Assembly (NCBI RefSeq): GCF_003149025.1
Contig: NZ_QGDV01000007.1
Coordinates: 1-64,000 of the forward strand
Direction: 5' to 3'
From: Rathayibacter iranicus NCPPB 2253 = VKM Ac-1602
GTDB lineage: Bacteria > Actinomycetota > Actinomycetes > Actinomycetales > Microbacteriaceae
Length of the DNA stretch: 64,000 nt
Shown piece by piece: positions 1 through 8,402 of this stretch. Position numbers and translations under genes: made by a program. Below the pieces are notes generated by a model. The model was not told the origin of the DNA and did not search any database. It was given only the letters and a program-made list of their open reading frames with translations. Each line of letters begins with the position of its first letter. Positions within the stretch are counted from its first letter, which is position 1.

Positions 1-110
1 CAGGATATAAAATTGGCATTGAACATAGTGCACGCTGTTGAGTTCTCAAAAATCGGACACACCCCGCCTCCACACCACAAAGGCGCTTCACAACGAACGT
101 GATCGAAAAC
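1..110 (-). promoter_or_regulatory. Probable leader of an rRNA operon running off the left edge
   Basis: Read on the minus strand this segment contains TTTTTGAGAACTCAACAGCG followed by an AT-rich tract. The TTGAGAACTCAA block is the boxA-containing antitermination region of actinobacterial rRNA leaders (for example mycobacterial rrn leaders). The 16S gene would lie outside the window on the left, transcribed leftwards. No 16S sequence is visible here, so the assignment rests on the leader motif alone. Confidence 0.6.
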
Positions 111-597
111 AATTAATCATTGTAAGCATTACTGCTTGCATCTTACCGGTTGACTCGACTAAGCTGGAAAAGTTTCTCTCCCCGCCGCCGTGGCAACTTG
201 ACTAACCTAGCACATCCGCAGACCGTGTCAAATCCGGCCTCTTCGCGAGGCCTCGACGCTTGCTGGCGCTTTGGCGACGCCCAGACGCATGACCGTAGTC
301 GTGCGCCGAGCGGCGAAGATGCTGAATCTCACGGATTCTGCGAGGGCTTTACATCCGCACGGCGGGCGGGCCCCGAAAGGCTGTTCTGCCGAGTGGATGG
401 TCCCTATTGAGGCCGGGACGTAGGAGCTGCTGCTCTTTCCGTTTCCCTGCGGCCTTTGTGGCGACTCGGGATAAGTTACGCAGCGTTCGAGCCGCTGTCA
501 AACCGCGGCCGAAAATTGCGCATCTCGGGCGTGTCGCGGTTGGCGGCGATCTCGTCGAGGAGCGGCAGCGGAACCGGCGGGACTCCTCCTGCACGCG
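111..597. other. Intergenic region without a supportable gene
   Basis: Almost 500 bases between the rRNA leader and the katA terminator. Short open frames exist in several frames but none has a ribosome binding site plus a recognisable protein. On the minus strand a TAAGAT hexamer (around 143-148) could be a -10 box of the rRNA promoter, but I cannot see a convincing -35 partner. Confidence 0.4.
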
Positions 598-637
598 AGG
601 AGCGCGTGGTTCAGATTCCTCCGTTCCACACGCTCCT
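598..637 (-). terminator. Hairpin downstream of katA
   Basis: Arms AGGAGCGCGTGG (598-609) and CCACACGCTCCT (626-637) pair with one C-A mismatch around a 16-base loop, starting 20 bases after the katA stop. It is the natural terminator candidate for the furA-katA unit. There is no clear U-tract. Confidence 0.45.
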
Positions 638-656
638 CGACGGGGGCGACCCGGAC

Positions 657-2156
657 CTACGCCCCGATACCGATCTCCTCCGGCGCAACGTCCGCGCCTG
701 GCGCGGACGGCTCGAGCGCTTCCGCGACCCTCTGGGCGAGCGAGGTGTCGACGTTCGCCCAGTACTGGAGCACACGCTCACGCAGCTCGGCCCGAGTGAC
801 CTTCGACACGTGCCCGGCGATGTTCGAGACGAGGCGGGCTCGCGCGTCATCGTCCAGCACCTCGCGGTACAGGGTCCCCGCCTGACCGAAGTCGTCGTCC
901 TCCGGATGGAGGGTGGCGGCGGCGCGCGTCAGCTCGCCGTCGGCTGCCCAGCCGGTCGACTCCGCGGCACGAGTGGGATCGGCGTGGGCGCCGCCCTGCG
1001 TATTGGGCGCGTAGACCGGGACCTCGGACTTCTGGAAGTCAAACCGCATCGGGCCATCCTTCGAGTACGAGTGCACCGGCGACTTCGGAGCGTTCACCGG
1101 CAGCTGCGCATGGTTCGTCCCCACTCGGTACCGATGGGCATCGGCATAGCTAAAGATGCGCGCGAGCAGCATCTTGTCGGGACTGGCCGCGATCCCGGGG
1201 ACGAAGTTCGACGGGGCGAAAGCCGCCTGCTCGATCTGCGCGAAGTAGTTCTCGGGATTGCGATCGAGCATCATCGTGCCGACCTCGATCAGCGGGTAGT
1301 CGGAGTGAGGCCAGACCTTGGTGAGGTCAAACGGGTTGAAGCGGTAGCTCTTCGCGTCTTCGTAGGGCATCACCTGAACGGACAGCGTCCACGAGGGGAA
1401 GTCGCCACGGTCGATCGCGGAGGACAGGTCGCGAATATGGAAGTCGGCGTCCTCTCCGGCGATCTGGTCGGCCTGCTCCTGGCTCAGGATCTTGATGCCC
1501 TGGTCGGTCTTGAAGTGGTACTTGACCCAGAAGCGCTCGCCGGCTGCGTTGATCCACTGATAGGTGTGCGAGCCGAAGCCGTCCATGTGCCGCCAGGAGG
1601 CCGGAAGACCACGGTCGCCCATCAGCCAGGTGACCTGGTGCGCCGACTCAGGCGAGAGGGTCCAGAAGTCCCACTGCATGTCGTGGTCGCGGAGGTGGCT
1701 CCCGGGCAGGCGCTTCTGCGAGCGGATGAAGTCGGGGAACTTGATGCCGTCGCGGAGGAAGAACACGGGGGTGTTGTTGCCGACGAGGTCGTAGTTACCC
1801 TCACTCGTGTAGAACTTCAGCGCGAATCCGCGAGGGTCGCGCCACGTGTCCGGCGAACCCTGCTCGCCAGCAACGGTCGAGAAGCGCGCAAGCATCTCAG
1901 TCTGAGCGCCGGGCTGGAAGAGTGCGGCCCGGGTGTACGCGCTGACGTCGCCGGTGGTGGTGAAGCGTCCGAACGCTCCGCCACCCTTGGCGTGGACGAC
2001 CCGCTCCGGGATGCGCTCGCGGTTGAACTGGGCGAGCTTCTCGACGAGGTAGTGGTCGTGGAGCGCGAGGGGGCCGTCGGCTCCGACGCTCAGCGAGTGC
2101 TCGTCGCTGGCGACCGGTGCTCCGGAGTTCGTGGTGGTGAATCGTTCCTCGGTCAT
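657..2156 (-). CDS. katA: Heme catalase
   Basis: Monofunctional heme catalase, 499 aa, disproportionating hydrogen peroxide in the cytoplasm. Visible landmarks are the distal catalytic His55 in [11 protein letters not shown], the distal Asn128 in [11 protein letters not shown], the [12 protein letters not shown] block and the proximal heme ligand Tyr337 in [14 protein letters not shown]. The length fits small-subunit catalases. The frame is open further upstream (to 2315), but the ATG at 2156 has the good ribosome binding site ACAGGAGAAAC and the usual N-terminus, so I start there. It lies 59 bases downstream of a Fur-family gene on the same strand, the usual arrangement of a peroxide regulator controlling its catalase. 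Confidence 0.96.
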   Translation of the reverse strand: MTEERFTTTNSGAPVASDEHSLSVGADGPLALHDHYLVEKLAQFNRERIPERVVHAKGGGAFGRFTTTGDVSAYTRAALFQPGAQTEMLARFSTVAGEQGSPDTWRDPRGFALKFYTSEGNYDLVGNNTPVFFLRDGIKFPDFIRSQKRLPGSHLRDHDMQWDFWTLSPESAHQVTWLMGDRGLPASWRHMDGFGSHTYQWINAAGERFWVKYHFKTDQGIKILSQEQADQIAGEDADFHIRDLSSAIDRGDFPSWTLSVQVMPYEDAKSYRFNPFDLTKVWPHSDYPLIEVGTMMLDRNPENYFAQIEQAAFAPSNFVPGIAASPDKMLLARIFSYADAHRYRVGTNHAQLPVNAPKSPVHSYSKDGPMRFDFQKSEVPVYAPNTQGGAHADPTRAAESTGWAADGELTRAAATLHPEDDDFGQAGTLYREVLDDDARARLVSNIAGHVSKVTRAELRERVLQYWANVDTSLAQRVAEALEPSAPGADVAPEEIGIGA

Positions 2157-2215
2157 GTTTCTCCTGTCGGCGAGCGGCCCGTGGGCCTCCCGCGTCGGTG
2201 GTGGGCGGATGTCTC

Positions 2216-2638
2216 TCAGTGCACGGCGAGAACCAGGCAGTCGGGGCAGGTGCCCCAGAAGGTGACATCCGCGGTGTCGATGGCGAAGCCGCTCGCCATC
2301 GACGGGTGCAGGCACGGAGCCTCACCGACGACGCACTCGACGTCGGCGACGGCTCCGCAGCTTCGACAAACGACGTGGTGGTGGTTGTCGCCGACCCTCA
2401 GCTCGAATCGTCGGGGGTGACCCTCCGGCTCGATACGGCGAACGAGTCCGGCGTCGGTGAACGCCGACAGGACCCCGTATACCGCCTGCGCGGACGCCTC
2501 GGGGAGACTGTCGCGCACCCGGGTGAGGACCGCCCCCACTCCGGAATGCGGATACTCCTCGAGCGCGAGAAACACCGCCCGCCGGGTAGCAGTGGCCTTG
2601 AGACCCGACGCCCGGAGCCGACCATCGACTGTCGTCAT
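2216..2638 (-). CDS. furA: Fur-family peroxide/metal regulator (FurA/PerR-like)
   Basis: 140-aa Fur-family repressor. The N-terminal winged helix covers residues 1-80 ([36 protein letters not shown]). The metal-binding dimerisation half has the HHH motif (DNHHHVVC), the structural CRSC pair and a second pair in GTCPDC. Its position immediately upstream of katA, on the same strand, indicates a peroxide sensor that represses itself and the catalase. A FurA/PerR-type role is inferred from context; the sequence alone would also fit an iron-sensing Fur. Confidence 0.9.
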   Translation of the reverse strand: MTTVDGRLRASGLKATATRRAVFLALEEYPHSGVGAVLTRVRDSLPEASAQAVYGVLSAFTDAGLVRRIEPEGHPRRFELRVGDNHHHVVCRSCGAVADVECVVGEAPCLHPSMASGFAIDTADVTFWGTCPDCLVLAVH

Positions 2639-2656
2639 GATGGCGACAGTAACGGA

Positions 2657-2678
2657 GTTGTCTTGATGGACTCACAAC
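2657..2678 (-). promoter_or_regulatory. Possible operator of the furA-katA unit
   Basis: Inverted repeat GTTGT-N12-ACAAC starting about 20 bases upstream of the furA start. Fur-family regulators commonly autoregulate through such sites. The arms are only 5 bases, so this is a weak call. Confidence 0.25.
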
Positions 2679-2759
2679 AAGGCGGGGTCGACGCGAGTGA
2701 ATGGCACGCCCGTGACCTTCGCGGCGAGGGGCGGTGACCTCCCGCGGGTCATGCGAGGG

Positions 2760-4043
2760 TCACGCGACCGGGCCCTCGGCCAGCACGACCGGTGCCGAGT
2801 AAGCAGCGCCCGAGGCGTCGATCCACGACACGACGACCGATTCGCCGGGCTCGCGTGCGGCGAGCGTCGTGGAGAGAGCGTCGGCGGAGGCGATCGCCGT
2901 ACCGTCAACCGCGGTGACGGTGTCCCCGGCAGCGAGTCCCGCCGCCGCGGCCGGACCTTTCTCGACGACTCCTGCGATCAGGGCGCCGGAGGTGGAGCTG
3001 ACCCCCCGGCCACCCGGCCGCACCGACGCGCTTGATGACAGGGACACTCCAAGAAAGGCGGGGTAGCCGATCCGTACGGTCGCCGTGTCGGCACCTGCCT
3101 CAATGGCGGCGACGACGTCGAGAGCTGTCGAGATGGGGATGGCGAAGCCGGTGATGTCGGCTGTTCCGCTGGAGGCAGCGGTGTTGATCCCGACCACCCG
3201 GCCCGTCGAGTCGACCAGCGGGCCGCCGGAGTCGCCCGAGACGATATCGGCGTCAGTTTGGATCAGCCCGGTGAGAGTTTCGCCCGAGACGCCCGCCTCG
3301 GAACTCGTGGTGATCTGCTGGTTGAGAGCGGTCACGGAACCGGCGGCGACGACGAGGTCGCCGGTACCCCCGGCGTTGCCCACCGCGGCCACCGCATCTC
3401 CGACCGCGACGCCGTCGGTGTCGAGGCGTGCAGGAGTCAGTCCGGAGGCGTTCTCAAGCTGGAGAACGGCGACATCATGCGTCGCATCGGTGCCGACGAC
3501 GCGGGCGGAGTAGGTGTGCCCAGAGGATTCGACCGTCACCGTGACCGCGGTGGCTCCCGCGACCACGTGGTTGTTCGTGAGGATCATGCCGTCCGAGGTG
3601 AGGATCACGCCAGTCCCGGCGGATCGAGCGTTCTGGTATGCGAGGTCGGAGGTGATCGTGACGACCCCGGCGGTCTGAGATGTGCTCGCGGGGACGGCAT
3701 CGGTCGCTGTGGACGAGCCGTAGCCGCCCGCAGCGGATCCGCCCGAAGAGATCGACCCGTTGGGGAACGGCGAGATCGTGATGACGCCGCGCGAGCGCCC
3801 GGGGTCGACCGTGGCGGTCGTGCTGGAGGATGCCGAAGCGGCAGCCTCGACGCGACCAGCGTACGAGACACCGCCCGCCGCGACTCCGATCAGCACCGCG
3901 AGGCCCGCGCCGCCGGCGATGAGGGCTCGACGGCGACGGCGACGGTCGTCGGCGCGCAACGCCTGGCGCTCCGTGGCGGCGTCTGCCTGCGCCGCAATGG
4001 GGTCGGTGAATTCGCTTTCGTTGGGTTCATGTCGCTCGTTCAT
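2760..4043 (-). CDS. HtrA/DegP-like membrane-anchored serine protease with PDZ domain
   Basis: 427-aa trypsin-like protease of the HtrA (PepD) type. A charged cytoplasmic segment with RRRRRR (residues 34-39) precedes one membrane anchor (residues 40-62), then a Gly/Ser-rich linker. The protease domain has the full triad: His159 in LTNNHVVAG, Asp190 in THDVAVLQL and Ser272 in SGDSGGPLV. A C-terminal PDZ domain occupies about residues 320-420. The enzyme should face the outside of the membrane and act on misfolded envelope proteins. The start at 4043 has the GAGGA ribosome binding site. Confidence 0.93.
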   Translation of the reverse strand: MNERHEPNESEFTDPIAAQADAATERQALRADDRRRRRRALIAGGAGLAVLIGVAAGGVSYAGRVEAAASASSSTTATVDPGRSRGVITISPFPNGSISSGGSAAGGYGSSTATDAVPASTSQTAGVVTITSDLAYQNARSAGTGVILTSDGMILTNNHVVAGATAVTVTVESSGHTYSARVVGTDATHDVAVLQLENASGLTPARLDTDGVAVGDAVAAVGNAGGTGDLVVAAGSVTALNQQITTSSEAGVSGETLTGLIQTDADIVSGDSGGPLVDSTGRVVGINTAASSGTADITGFAIPISTALDVVAAIEAGADTATVRIGYPAFLGVSLSSSASVRPGGRGVSSTSGALIAGVVEKGPAAAAGLAAGDTVTAVDGTAIASADALSTTLAAREPGESVVVSWIDASGAAYSAPVVLAEGPVA

Positions 4044-4160
4044 CGTGTCGTCCTCGTGACCGGGGCCACCCTTGACGGCGACCGGCTCCTATTCCACGGT
4101 CGCAGGCCCCGCGCTAGCTGGGCGCAGCATATGCGTGTCCTAAGACCGCCTCGCTAAATG

Positions 4161-4174
4161 GTTGTGGCAACAAC
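4161..4174. promoter_or_regulatory. Perfect inverted repeat upstream of the VOC gene
   Basis: GTTGTGGCAACAAC has perfect 5-base arms (GTTGT/ACAAC) around GGCA and sits 17 bases before the preferred start of the VOC gene. It resembles a small repressor operator; no regulator gene lies alongside. Confidence 0.3.
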
Positions 4175-4190
4175 TAATCGAAGCTACGGT

Positions 4191-5066
4191 ATGAGCGTGA
4201 CCACCTCCTCCCCCGACCTGCTCGCTCCAGACACCGCGATGGGGGCGGTGACCCTGCGCGTCGCTGACCTCGACGGGATGATCGCCTACTATCGCGACGC
4301 CGTGACACTCGACCTCCTTGCGCACGATGGCTCCGTCGCGGTGCTCGGGCGCCAGAGCGTGCCGATCGTGATCCTCCAACACGCTCCGGAACTGACGCAC
4401 GCGTCGCCGCAGAGCGCAGGGCTGTTCCACACGGCGATCCTCTTCGAGTCGGAGGCGGCGCTCGCGGCCGCCGTGCACAGCGTCGCCACCCGCCACCCCG
4501 GCTCCTTCACCGGCAGTTCTGACCACGTGGTGAGCAAGGCCTTCTACTTCGACGACCCCGAGCACAACGGCGTCGAGCTCTACTGGGACCGCGAGCGCAC
4601 GCAGTGGTCGTGGACGCACGGGCAGATCGAGATGAGCACCCTGTTCCTGGATCCGAACCGGTTCCTGCAGGAGCATCTGACCGACGAGGCGAGGGCGCGG
4701 CCGCGACTGGGCGGCGCCTCCGTCGGGCACGTGCACTTGAGCGTTGGCGACATCGCCACCGCAAAGGAGTTCTACGTCGACCGTCTCGGCTTCGAAACGA
4801 CGATCGCGTACGGCAGGCAGGCGCTGTTCGTCTCGGCGGGCGGGTATCACCACCACATGGCAATGAACACGTGGAACTCGGCCGGTGCCGGGCGGCGAAG
4901 GCTCGCTCTCGGCCTCGGGCAAGTGGAGATCGTCGTCCCCGGCGCCGATGACCTCGGCGCCCTCGGTGAACGACTCGCGAGTTCAGGAGTCGCCACCCGC
5001 GACGACGGCCGCGTGCTCGCCTTCGAGGACCCGTGGTCGAACACGCTCCGCGTGACGACGCCCTGA
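4191..5066 (+). CDS. VOC-family protein, catechol 2,3-dioxygenase-like (CatE type)
   Basis: About 291 aa with two vicinal-oxygen-chelate modules. The first (residues 15-130) has VTLRVADLDGMIAYYRDAVTL and FYFDDPEHNGVELYWDR; the second (residues 165-290) has VGHVHLSVGDIATAKEFYVDRLGFE and AGGYHHHMAMNTWNS. Metal-ligand His and Glu positions are present. This domain order matches the Bacillus CatE / YwbC-type extradiol dioxygenase group, which also contains glyoxalase-like proteins of unknown substrate. An ATG at 4158 is also in frame, but it would place the palindrome at 4161-4174 inside the gene; neither start has a strong ribosome binding site. Confidence 0.82.
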   Translation: MSVTTSSPDLLAPDTAMGAVTLRVADLDGMIAYYRDAVTLDLLAHDGSVAVLGRQSVPIVILQHAPELTHASPQSAGLFHTAILFESEAALAAAVHSVATRHPGSFTGSSDHVVSKAFYFDDPEHNGVELYWDRERTQWSWTHGQIEMSTLFLDPNRFLQEHLTDEARARPRLGGASVGHVHLSVGDIATAKEFYVDRLGFETTIAYGRQALFVSAGGYHHHMAMNTWNSAGAGRRRLALGLGQVEIVVPGADDLGALGERLASSGVATRDDGRVLAFEDPWSNTLRVTTP

Positions 5067-5086
5067 CCCCGACCCGCTGCTCCCGC

Positions 5087-5180
5087 CGCGAAATGTCGCG
5101 AAATGTCGCGAGATCGGGACATCCGGACGAGATGCGGCGCCCCCGCGGCCGATCTCGTCCGGGCGCGGGGACCTCGCGAG
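5087..5180. repeat. Dispersed palindromic repeat, family 1, copy 1 (upstream of purS)
   Basis: Begins with CGCGAAATGTCGCG, in which the 10-base unit AAATGTCGCG is tandemly duplicated (5091-5110), then CGCGAGAT (5107-5114). A 9-base inverted repeat GGACGAGAT (5125-5133) / ATCTCGTCC (5152-5160) encloses CCGCGGCC. A second CTCGCGAGAT follows at 5172-5181. The same ordered blocks recur upstream of purL and after the phosphomannomutase gene. Confidence 0.7.
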
Positions 5181-5200
5181 ATGCGGCGGGGCGCCGCTGA

Positions 5201-5220
5201 GTGCCGCGGGTACGATGATC
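5201..5220 (+). promoter_or_regulatory. Candidate purS-purQ promoter
   Basis: GTGCCGCGGGTACGAT carries a -10-like TACGAT at 5211-5216, 45 bases before the purS start. A matching GTGACGGCCGGTAGGAT stands at the same distance before purL (TAGGAT at 20955-20960), so the two purine loci seem to share a promoter type. No clear -35 is visible. Confidence 0.4.
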
Positions 5221-5260
5221 GCGCGGAAGACCGCACTCCCCCGAGACTCCGGAGAACACG

Positions 5261-5518
5261 GTGCCCACGATCGTCGTTGAAGTCATGCCCAAGGCCGAGC
5301 TGCTCGACCCGCAGGGAAAGGCAGTGGCCGGTGCACTCGCGCGGCTCGGCCACTCCGCTCTGCACAGCGTGCGGGTGGGCAAACGCTTCGAGATCACGGT
5401 CGACGAGGTCACCGACGAGGTGCGCGCCGCGGTACAGCAGGTCGCCGACGACATGCTGTCCAACTCGGTGATCGAGGACGTCGTCGGCATTCACTACCCG
5501 GCGGAGCACGCGCGATGA
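5261..5518 (+). CDS. purS: Phosphoribosylformylglycinamidine synthase subunit PurS
   Basis: 85-aa small subunit that bridges PurQ and PurL in the three-part FGAM synthase of Gram-positive bacteria. The sequence has the family signature [21 protein letters not shown], and [13 protein letters not shown]. It starts at GTG 5261 after a GGAGAA ribosome binding site. Its stop overlaps the purQ start (ATGA), so the two are translationally coupled. The partner purL is 15 kb away in this window. Confidence 0.96.
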   Translation: MPTIVVEVMPKAELLDPQGKAVAGALARLGHSALHSVRVGKRFEITVDEVTDEVRAAVQQVADDMLSNSVIEDVVGIHYPAEHAR

Positions 5519-6213
5519 GGATCGGCGTCATCACGTTCCCCGGCTCGCTCGACGATCGCGACGCCCAGCGCGCCGTCCGGTTAGCCGGCGCCGAGCCCGT
5601 GGCGCTGTGGCACGGCGACCATGACCTCGACGGCATCGATGCAATTGTCCTGCCCGGCGGATTCTCGTACGGCGACTACCTTCGCTGCGGCGCCATAGCC
5701 TCCCACTCCCCGATCATGCGCGAGGTGATCGACGCGGCGAACGCTGGGACGCCTGTGCTCGGCATCTGCAACGGCTTCCAGATGCTGACCGAGGCGCATC
5801 TGCTGCCCGGCGGCCTGATCCGCAACGACGTCGGCTCGTTCGTCTGCCGCGACCAACGCTTGCTCGTCGCGAGCACCGCGACCGCCTGGACCAACGGCTT
5901 CGAGCCGGGCCAGGAGATCACGATCCCGCTGAAGAACGGTGAGGGCGGGTACGTCGCGTCAGCCGAGACGCTGCTTGAGCTCGAAGCGGAGGGACGCGTC
6001 GTCGTCCGCTACCTGGGGCGGAACCCCAACGGTTCGATGAACGACATTGCCGGCATCAGCAACGCCCGCGGCAACGTGGTGGGCTTGATGCCGCACCCGG
6101 AACATGCGGTCGAGCCCGGCTTCGGCCCCGACACTGCGGCCGCCATGCGCTCGGGAGTCGATGGGCTCGTCTTCTTCACGTCCGCGGTGCGCGCGCTGGT
6201 CGCCTCCGCCTGA
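5515..6213 (+). CDS. purQ: FGAM synthase glutaminase subunit PurQ
   Basis: 232-aa class I glutamine amidotransferase supplying ammonia to PurL in step four of purine synthesis. The catalytic triad is visible as Cys85 in [10 protein letters not shown], His194 and Glu196 in [10 protein letters not shown]. The oxyanion region [13 protein letters not shown] is intact. It overlaps purS by four bases and has no downstream partner; the next gene is convergent. Confidence 0.97.
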   Translation: MRIGVITFPGSLDDRDAQRAVRLAGAEPVALWHGDHDLDGIDAIVLPGGFSYGDYLRCGAIASHSPIMREVIDAANAGTPVLGICNGFQMLTEAHLLPGGLIRNDVGSFVCRDQRLLVASTATAWTNGFEPGQEITIPLKNGEGGYVASAETLLELEAEGRVVVRYLGRNPNGSMNDIAGISNARGNVVGLMPHPEHAVEPGFGPDTAAAMRSGVDGLVFFTSAVRALVASA

Positions 6214-6259
6214 CGAGGGACCTACTGGTCGCGGGTGGGGTCGACCAGGCGGTCGCGAG

Positions 6260-7579
6260 TCAACGGTCGCGATCCGCGAGATGGCTCCGCGCTGTGGCGT
6301 GCAGGGCCAGGACGGACGCGGCGTGGGCCGCGGGAGTGAAGGGGGCGAAGGCTTCGCGCGCGGCGGCGGCGGCGTCTCGGACGAGAGCGCGATCACTGCA
6401 CAGCCCTTCGAGATAGGCGGCGAAAGCGGCTGGCTCCACAGGCGCGAGAAGTCCCGGGCCATCGAGTCCCTCCTCGAGGTCTGGGTCGACGTACACGACG
6501 CCGCGGCCTTCCCTCAGCGCCTCGACGATGACCATCGGCTGATTGTCGAATCCGAACGAGGTGAGGACGACCAGGTCGGACTCCCGGATGACACCTCCGA
6601 CCCGGCTGTTCTCGACGAACCCGCGGAAGGTGATGGCCGTCGATCCCGCGGCGAGCCGAACGGCACGTGCGAGCGAGGGTCCGGTCCCGATGACCTCGAC
6701 CCGGATGGCCTCGCGGTCCCGATCGAGGACGAGGAGGCACGCCTCAATGAAAGGCAGAAGGCGCTTCTCCGGGGCACACCGGCCGATCCAGAGCAGGCGC
6801 AACGGGCCCCCGCCTTCCGCGCCCGCCTCTGCTCCTGCGTAACTGTGCTCGAAGTCGCCAGCGACCTGCACGCGAGGCAGCACGGTGTTGGGCAGCACCT
6901 CGACCCTTGGTAGGCCCGCTCGCCGAAGAGCCTCGGCCTGGTGCTGTGAAGGCGAGATCACGAGATCGGCGCGCGCAGCAGTGCTTCGCGTGACATCGCG
7001 CAGAAGATCGCCGAGACGGTCGCGTCCGGCTCGCCCTTGTCGCGGTCGGCGACCGGTCACGCCGGCGAAGTACGCCGCTGCAAGCGGGGCTAGCAGGTGC
7101 CCGACGGGGCCGGGCACGCCGCGCCAGAAAAACGTATGCACCGTGGCGATCGACGGGATCGAGAGTCGTGCGGCGACATCGATCGCGGCGACGGCGAGAC
7201 CGAAGTCGGAATGCACGTGGACCGCGCCGACACCCTCGTCGCGGAAGATCGCCTCGAGTAGCGAACGAGTGCGCTTGGTGTTGCGGATCACCGGCAGACC
7301 GACGATGGGGAGCCTCGGCGCCGGTAGGAGGCGCACGTCGATGCCGTCGAGCGGCAGCGTCGTGGACGAGTCCGGGACGACCAGCAGAACCGAGATGCCC
7401 GCCTGCACGAGGCTCCGGCACTCCGCGACCATTGCGGTCTGCGCGCCGCCCGTGTAGTCGAGCGCATAATCGCTGATGACCGCGATTGTCGCGCGAGCTG
7501 CCTGCGATCGGCTTCCACCGTCGACCGTGTCGGCCCCGTGCGGGACCTTCGTGGCGAGCTGCGATTTTCTCACGACCAT
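6260..7579 (-). CDS. Glycosyltransferase, GT4-like (GT-B fold)
   Basis: 439-aa retaining glycosyltransferase. The N-terminal Rossmann half has YTGGAQTAMVAECRSLVQAGISVLLV and VHVHSDFGLAVAAIDVA; the C-terminal nucleotide-sugar half has LRLLWIGRCAPEKRLLPFIEA, the EVIGTGPS strand and the SFGFDNQPMVIVEALREG block that replaces the usual E-x7-E region (Glu of VEALREG). The architecture matches phosphatidylinositol mannosyltransferase/GT4 enzymes, so a role in glycolipid or cell-envelope glycan assembly is likely. The acceptor cannot be read from sequence. The gene is convergent with purQ. Confidence 0.88.
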   Translation of the reverse strand: MVVRKSQLATKVPHGADTVDGGSRSQAARATIAVISDYALDYTGGAQTAMVAECRSLVQAGISVLLVVPDSSTTLPLDGIDVRLLPAPRLPIVGLPVIRNTKRTRSLLEAIFRDEGVGAVHVHSDFGLAVAAIDVAARLSIPSIATVHTFFWRGVPGPVGHLLAPLAAAYFAGVTGRRPRQGRAGRDRLGDLLRDVTRSTAARADLVISPSQHQAEALRRAGLPRVEVLPNTVLPRVQVAGDFEHSYAGAEAGAEGGGPLRLLWIGRCAPEKRLLPFIEACLLVLDRDREAIRVEVIGTGPSLARAVRLAAGSTAITFRGFVENSRVGGVIRESDLVVLTSFGFDNQPMVIVEALREGRGVVYVDPDLEEGLDGPGLLAPVEPAAFAAYLEGLCSDRALVRDAAAAAREAFAPFTPAAHAASVLALHATARSHLADRDR

Positions 7580-7886
7580 CGCGCCGACGCTAGCACCGTG
7601 CCCGACCTCCTCCTTTCGGGAGGCGCGTCATCCGTCGCAAAGGCGCGGGAGACACGGTCGGCGATCGAGGACGGTGGTTGGCGCCGCTGAGCACATTCGC
7701 AGGCGCGCGCCGGCCGCCTCTCGCGGTGCTGGCCGCGAGAGGCGGCGGGGTCGAAATCGACGTGGGTTGCCCTTGGCATTGTCCGAGATGGGGGCGGACC
7801 TCCGACAGCGGGACGCGCGCCCTGCGGATGAGAGCCTCGTCCTGTGGTCGTGCTCATGTCTCATGCCCACGCGCGGGCGACGGCGC
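7580..7886. other. Intergenic region holding a hairpin, otherwise empty
   Basis: Lies between the glycosyltransferase start and the end of a small minus-strand gene. Apart from the hairpin at 7714-7745 I see no convincing gene. The promoter of the glycosyltransferase should lie in its left part, but no clear boxes are visible. Confidence 0.4.
7714..7745 (-). terminator. Strong hairpin, possible terminator
   Basis: Perfect 13-base arms CCGCCTCTCGCGG / CCGCGAGAGGCGG around TGCTGG. It lies 140 bases downstream of the small gene ending at 7887 and upstream of the glycosyltransferase. No U-tract follows on either strand. Confidence 0.45.
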
Positions 7887-8138
7887 TCACGCCGCGATGA
7901 GCGTCGCTAGGTACGTTGCGGGCTTGAGGGACAGGCGCGGCTCCGCCTGACGGAAGGCGCGAATGGCGGCGACCTGCATCTGCGGCTCGATCCCACGCTG
8001 TGCGAGCAGGCGGCGGCCCCACTCGACAGCGGAGGCGACGGCCGCCGCAGCGGTCGCGGCCTCGCCGCCAAAGATGGCCATGAGTTCCTCGGCCGGGTCG
8101 GCGTGGTCGCCGAGAAGACCGCTGAGGGGAGATGCCAT
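7887..8138 (-). CDS. Small protein of unknown function
   Basis: 83 aa, starting at ATG 8138 behind a GAGAGGAACACACC ribosome binding site. The sequence is Ala/Leu-rich and probably helical: an acidic stretch DHADPAEELMAIFGG, then AVEWGRRLLAQRGIEP and a C-terminal PATYLATLIAA. There is no signal peptide, transmembrane segment or domain I recognise. It is divergent from the LuxR-type regulator at 8403, which might control it, but nothing in the sequence proves that. Confidence 0.6.
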   Translation of the reverse strand: MASPLSGLLGDHADPAEELMAIFGGEAATAAAAVASAVEWGRRLLAQRGIEPQMQVAAIRAFRQAEPRLSLKPATYLATLIAA

Positions 8139-8402
8139 GGTGTGTTCCTCTCTTTCGTCGTGAGGTGCGCGACCCAGAAGCCTGCGCGCTCCGCCATGGT
8201 CGCTCATCGATCGCAGAGCCGCCATCGGACAGAGGTACCTGAGTCGAGCCGCAGCATGGGCCAGGAGAACGAGAGGATGCGCTGGAGATGCACAGGGACA
8301 GCAATCGCGCCTTTCTCAGCTTCACGCGAGATTCCTGACTAAAGTGACGGCCTACCAGGGGCGTGTTCCATTCACTCCCGGTAAGTCCGAGGGGCTGCAG
8401 AC

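Noticed and set aside
149-204. Plus-strand TTGACT hexamers as promoters
   Set aside because: Two TTGACT sequences occur, but no spaced -10 box or downstream plus-strand gene accompanies them; katA lies on the other strand.
456-2420. 654-codon plus-strand frame across katA
   Set aside because: It is the complement of the catalase gene. The minus-strand frame has every catalase motif; this one is Val/Arg/Gly-rich with no family.
5087-5260. Purine riboswitch or PurR box interpretation of the repeat before purS
   Set aside because: A third copy follows the phosphomannomutase gene between convergent genes, and no known purine riboswitch core is present. I keep it as a repeat with possible regulatory use.
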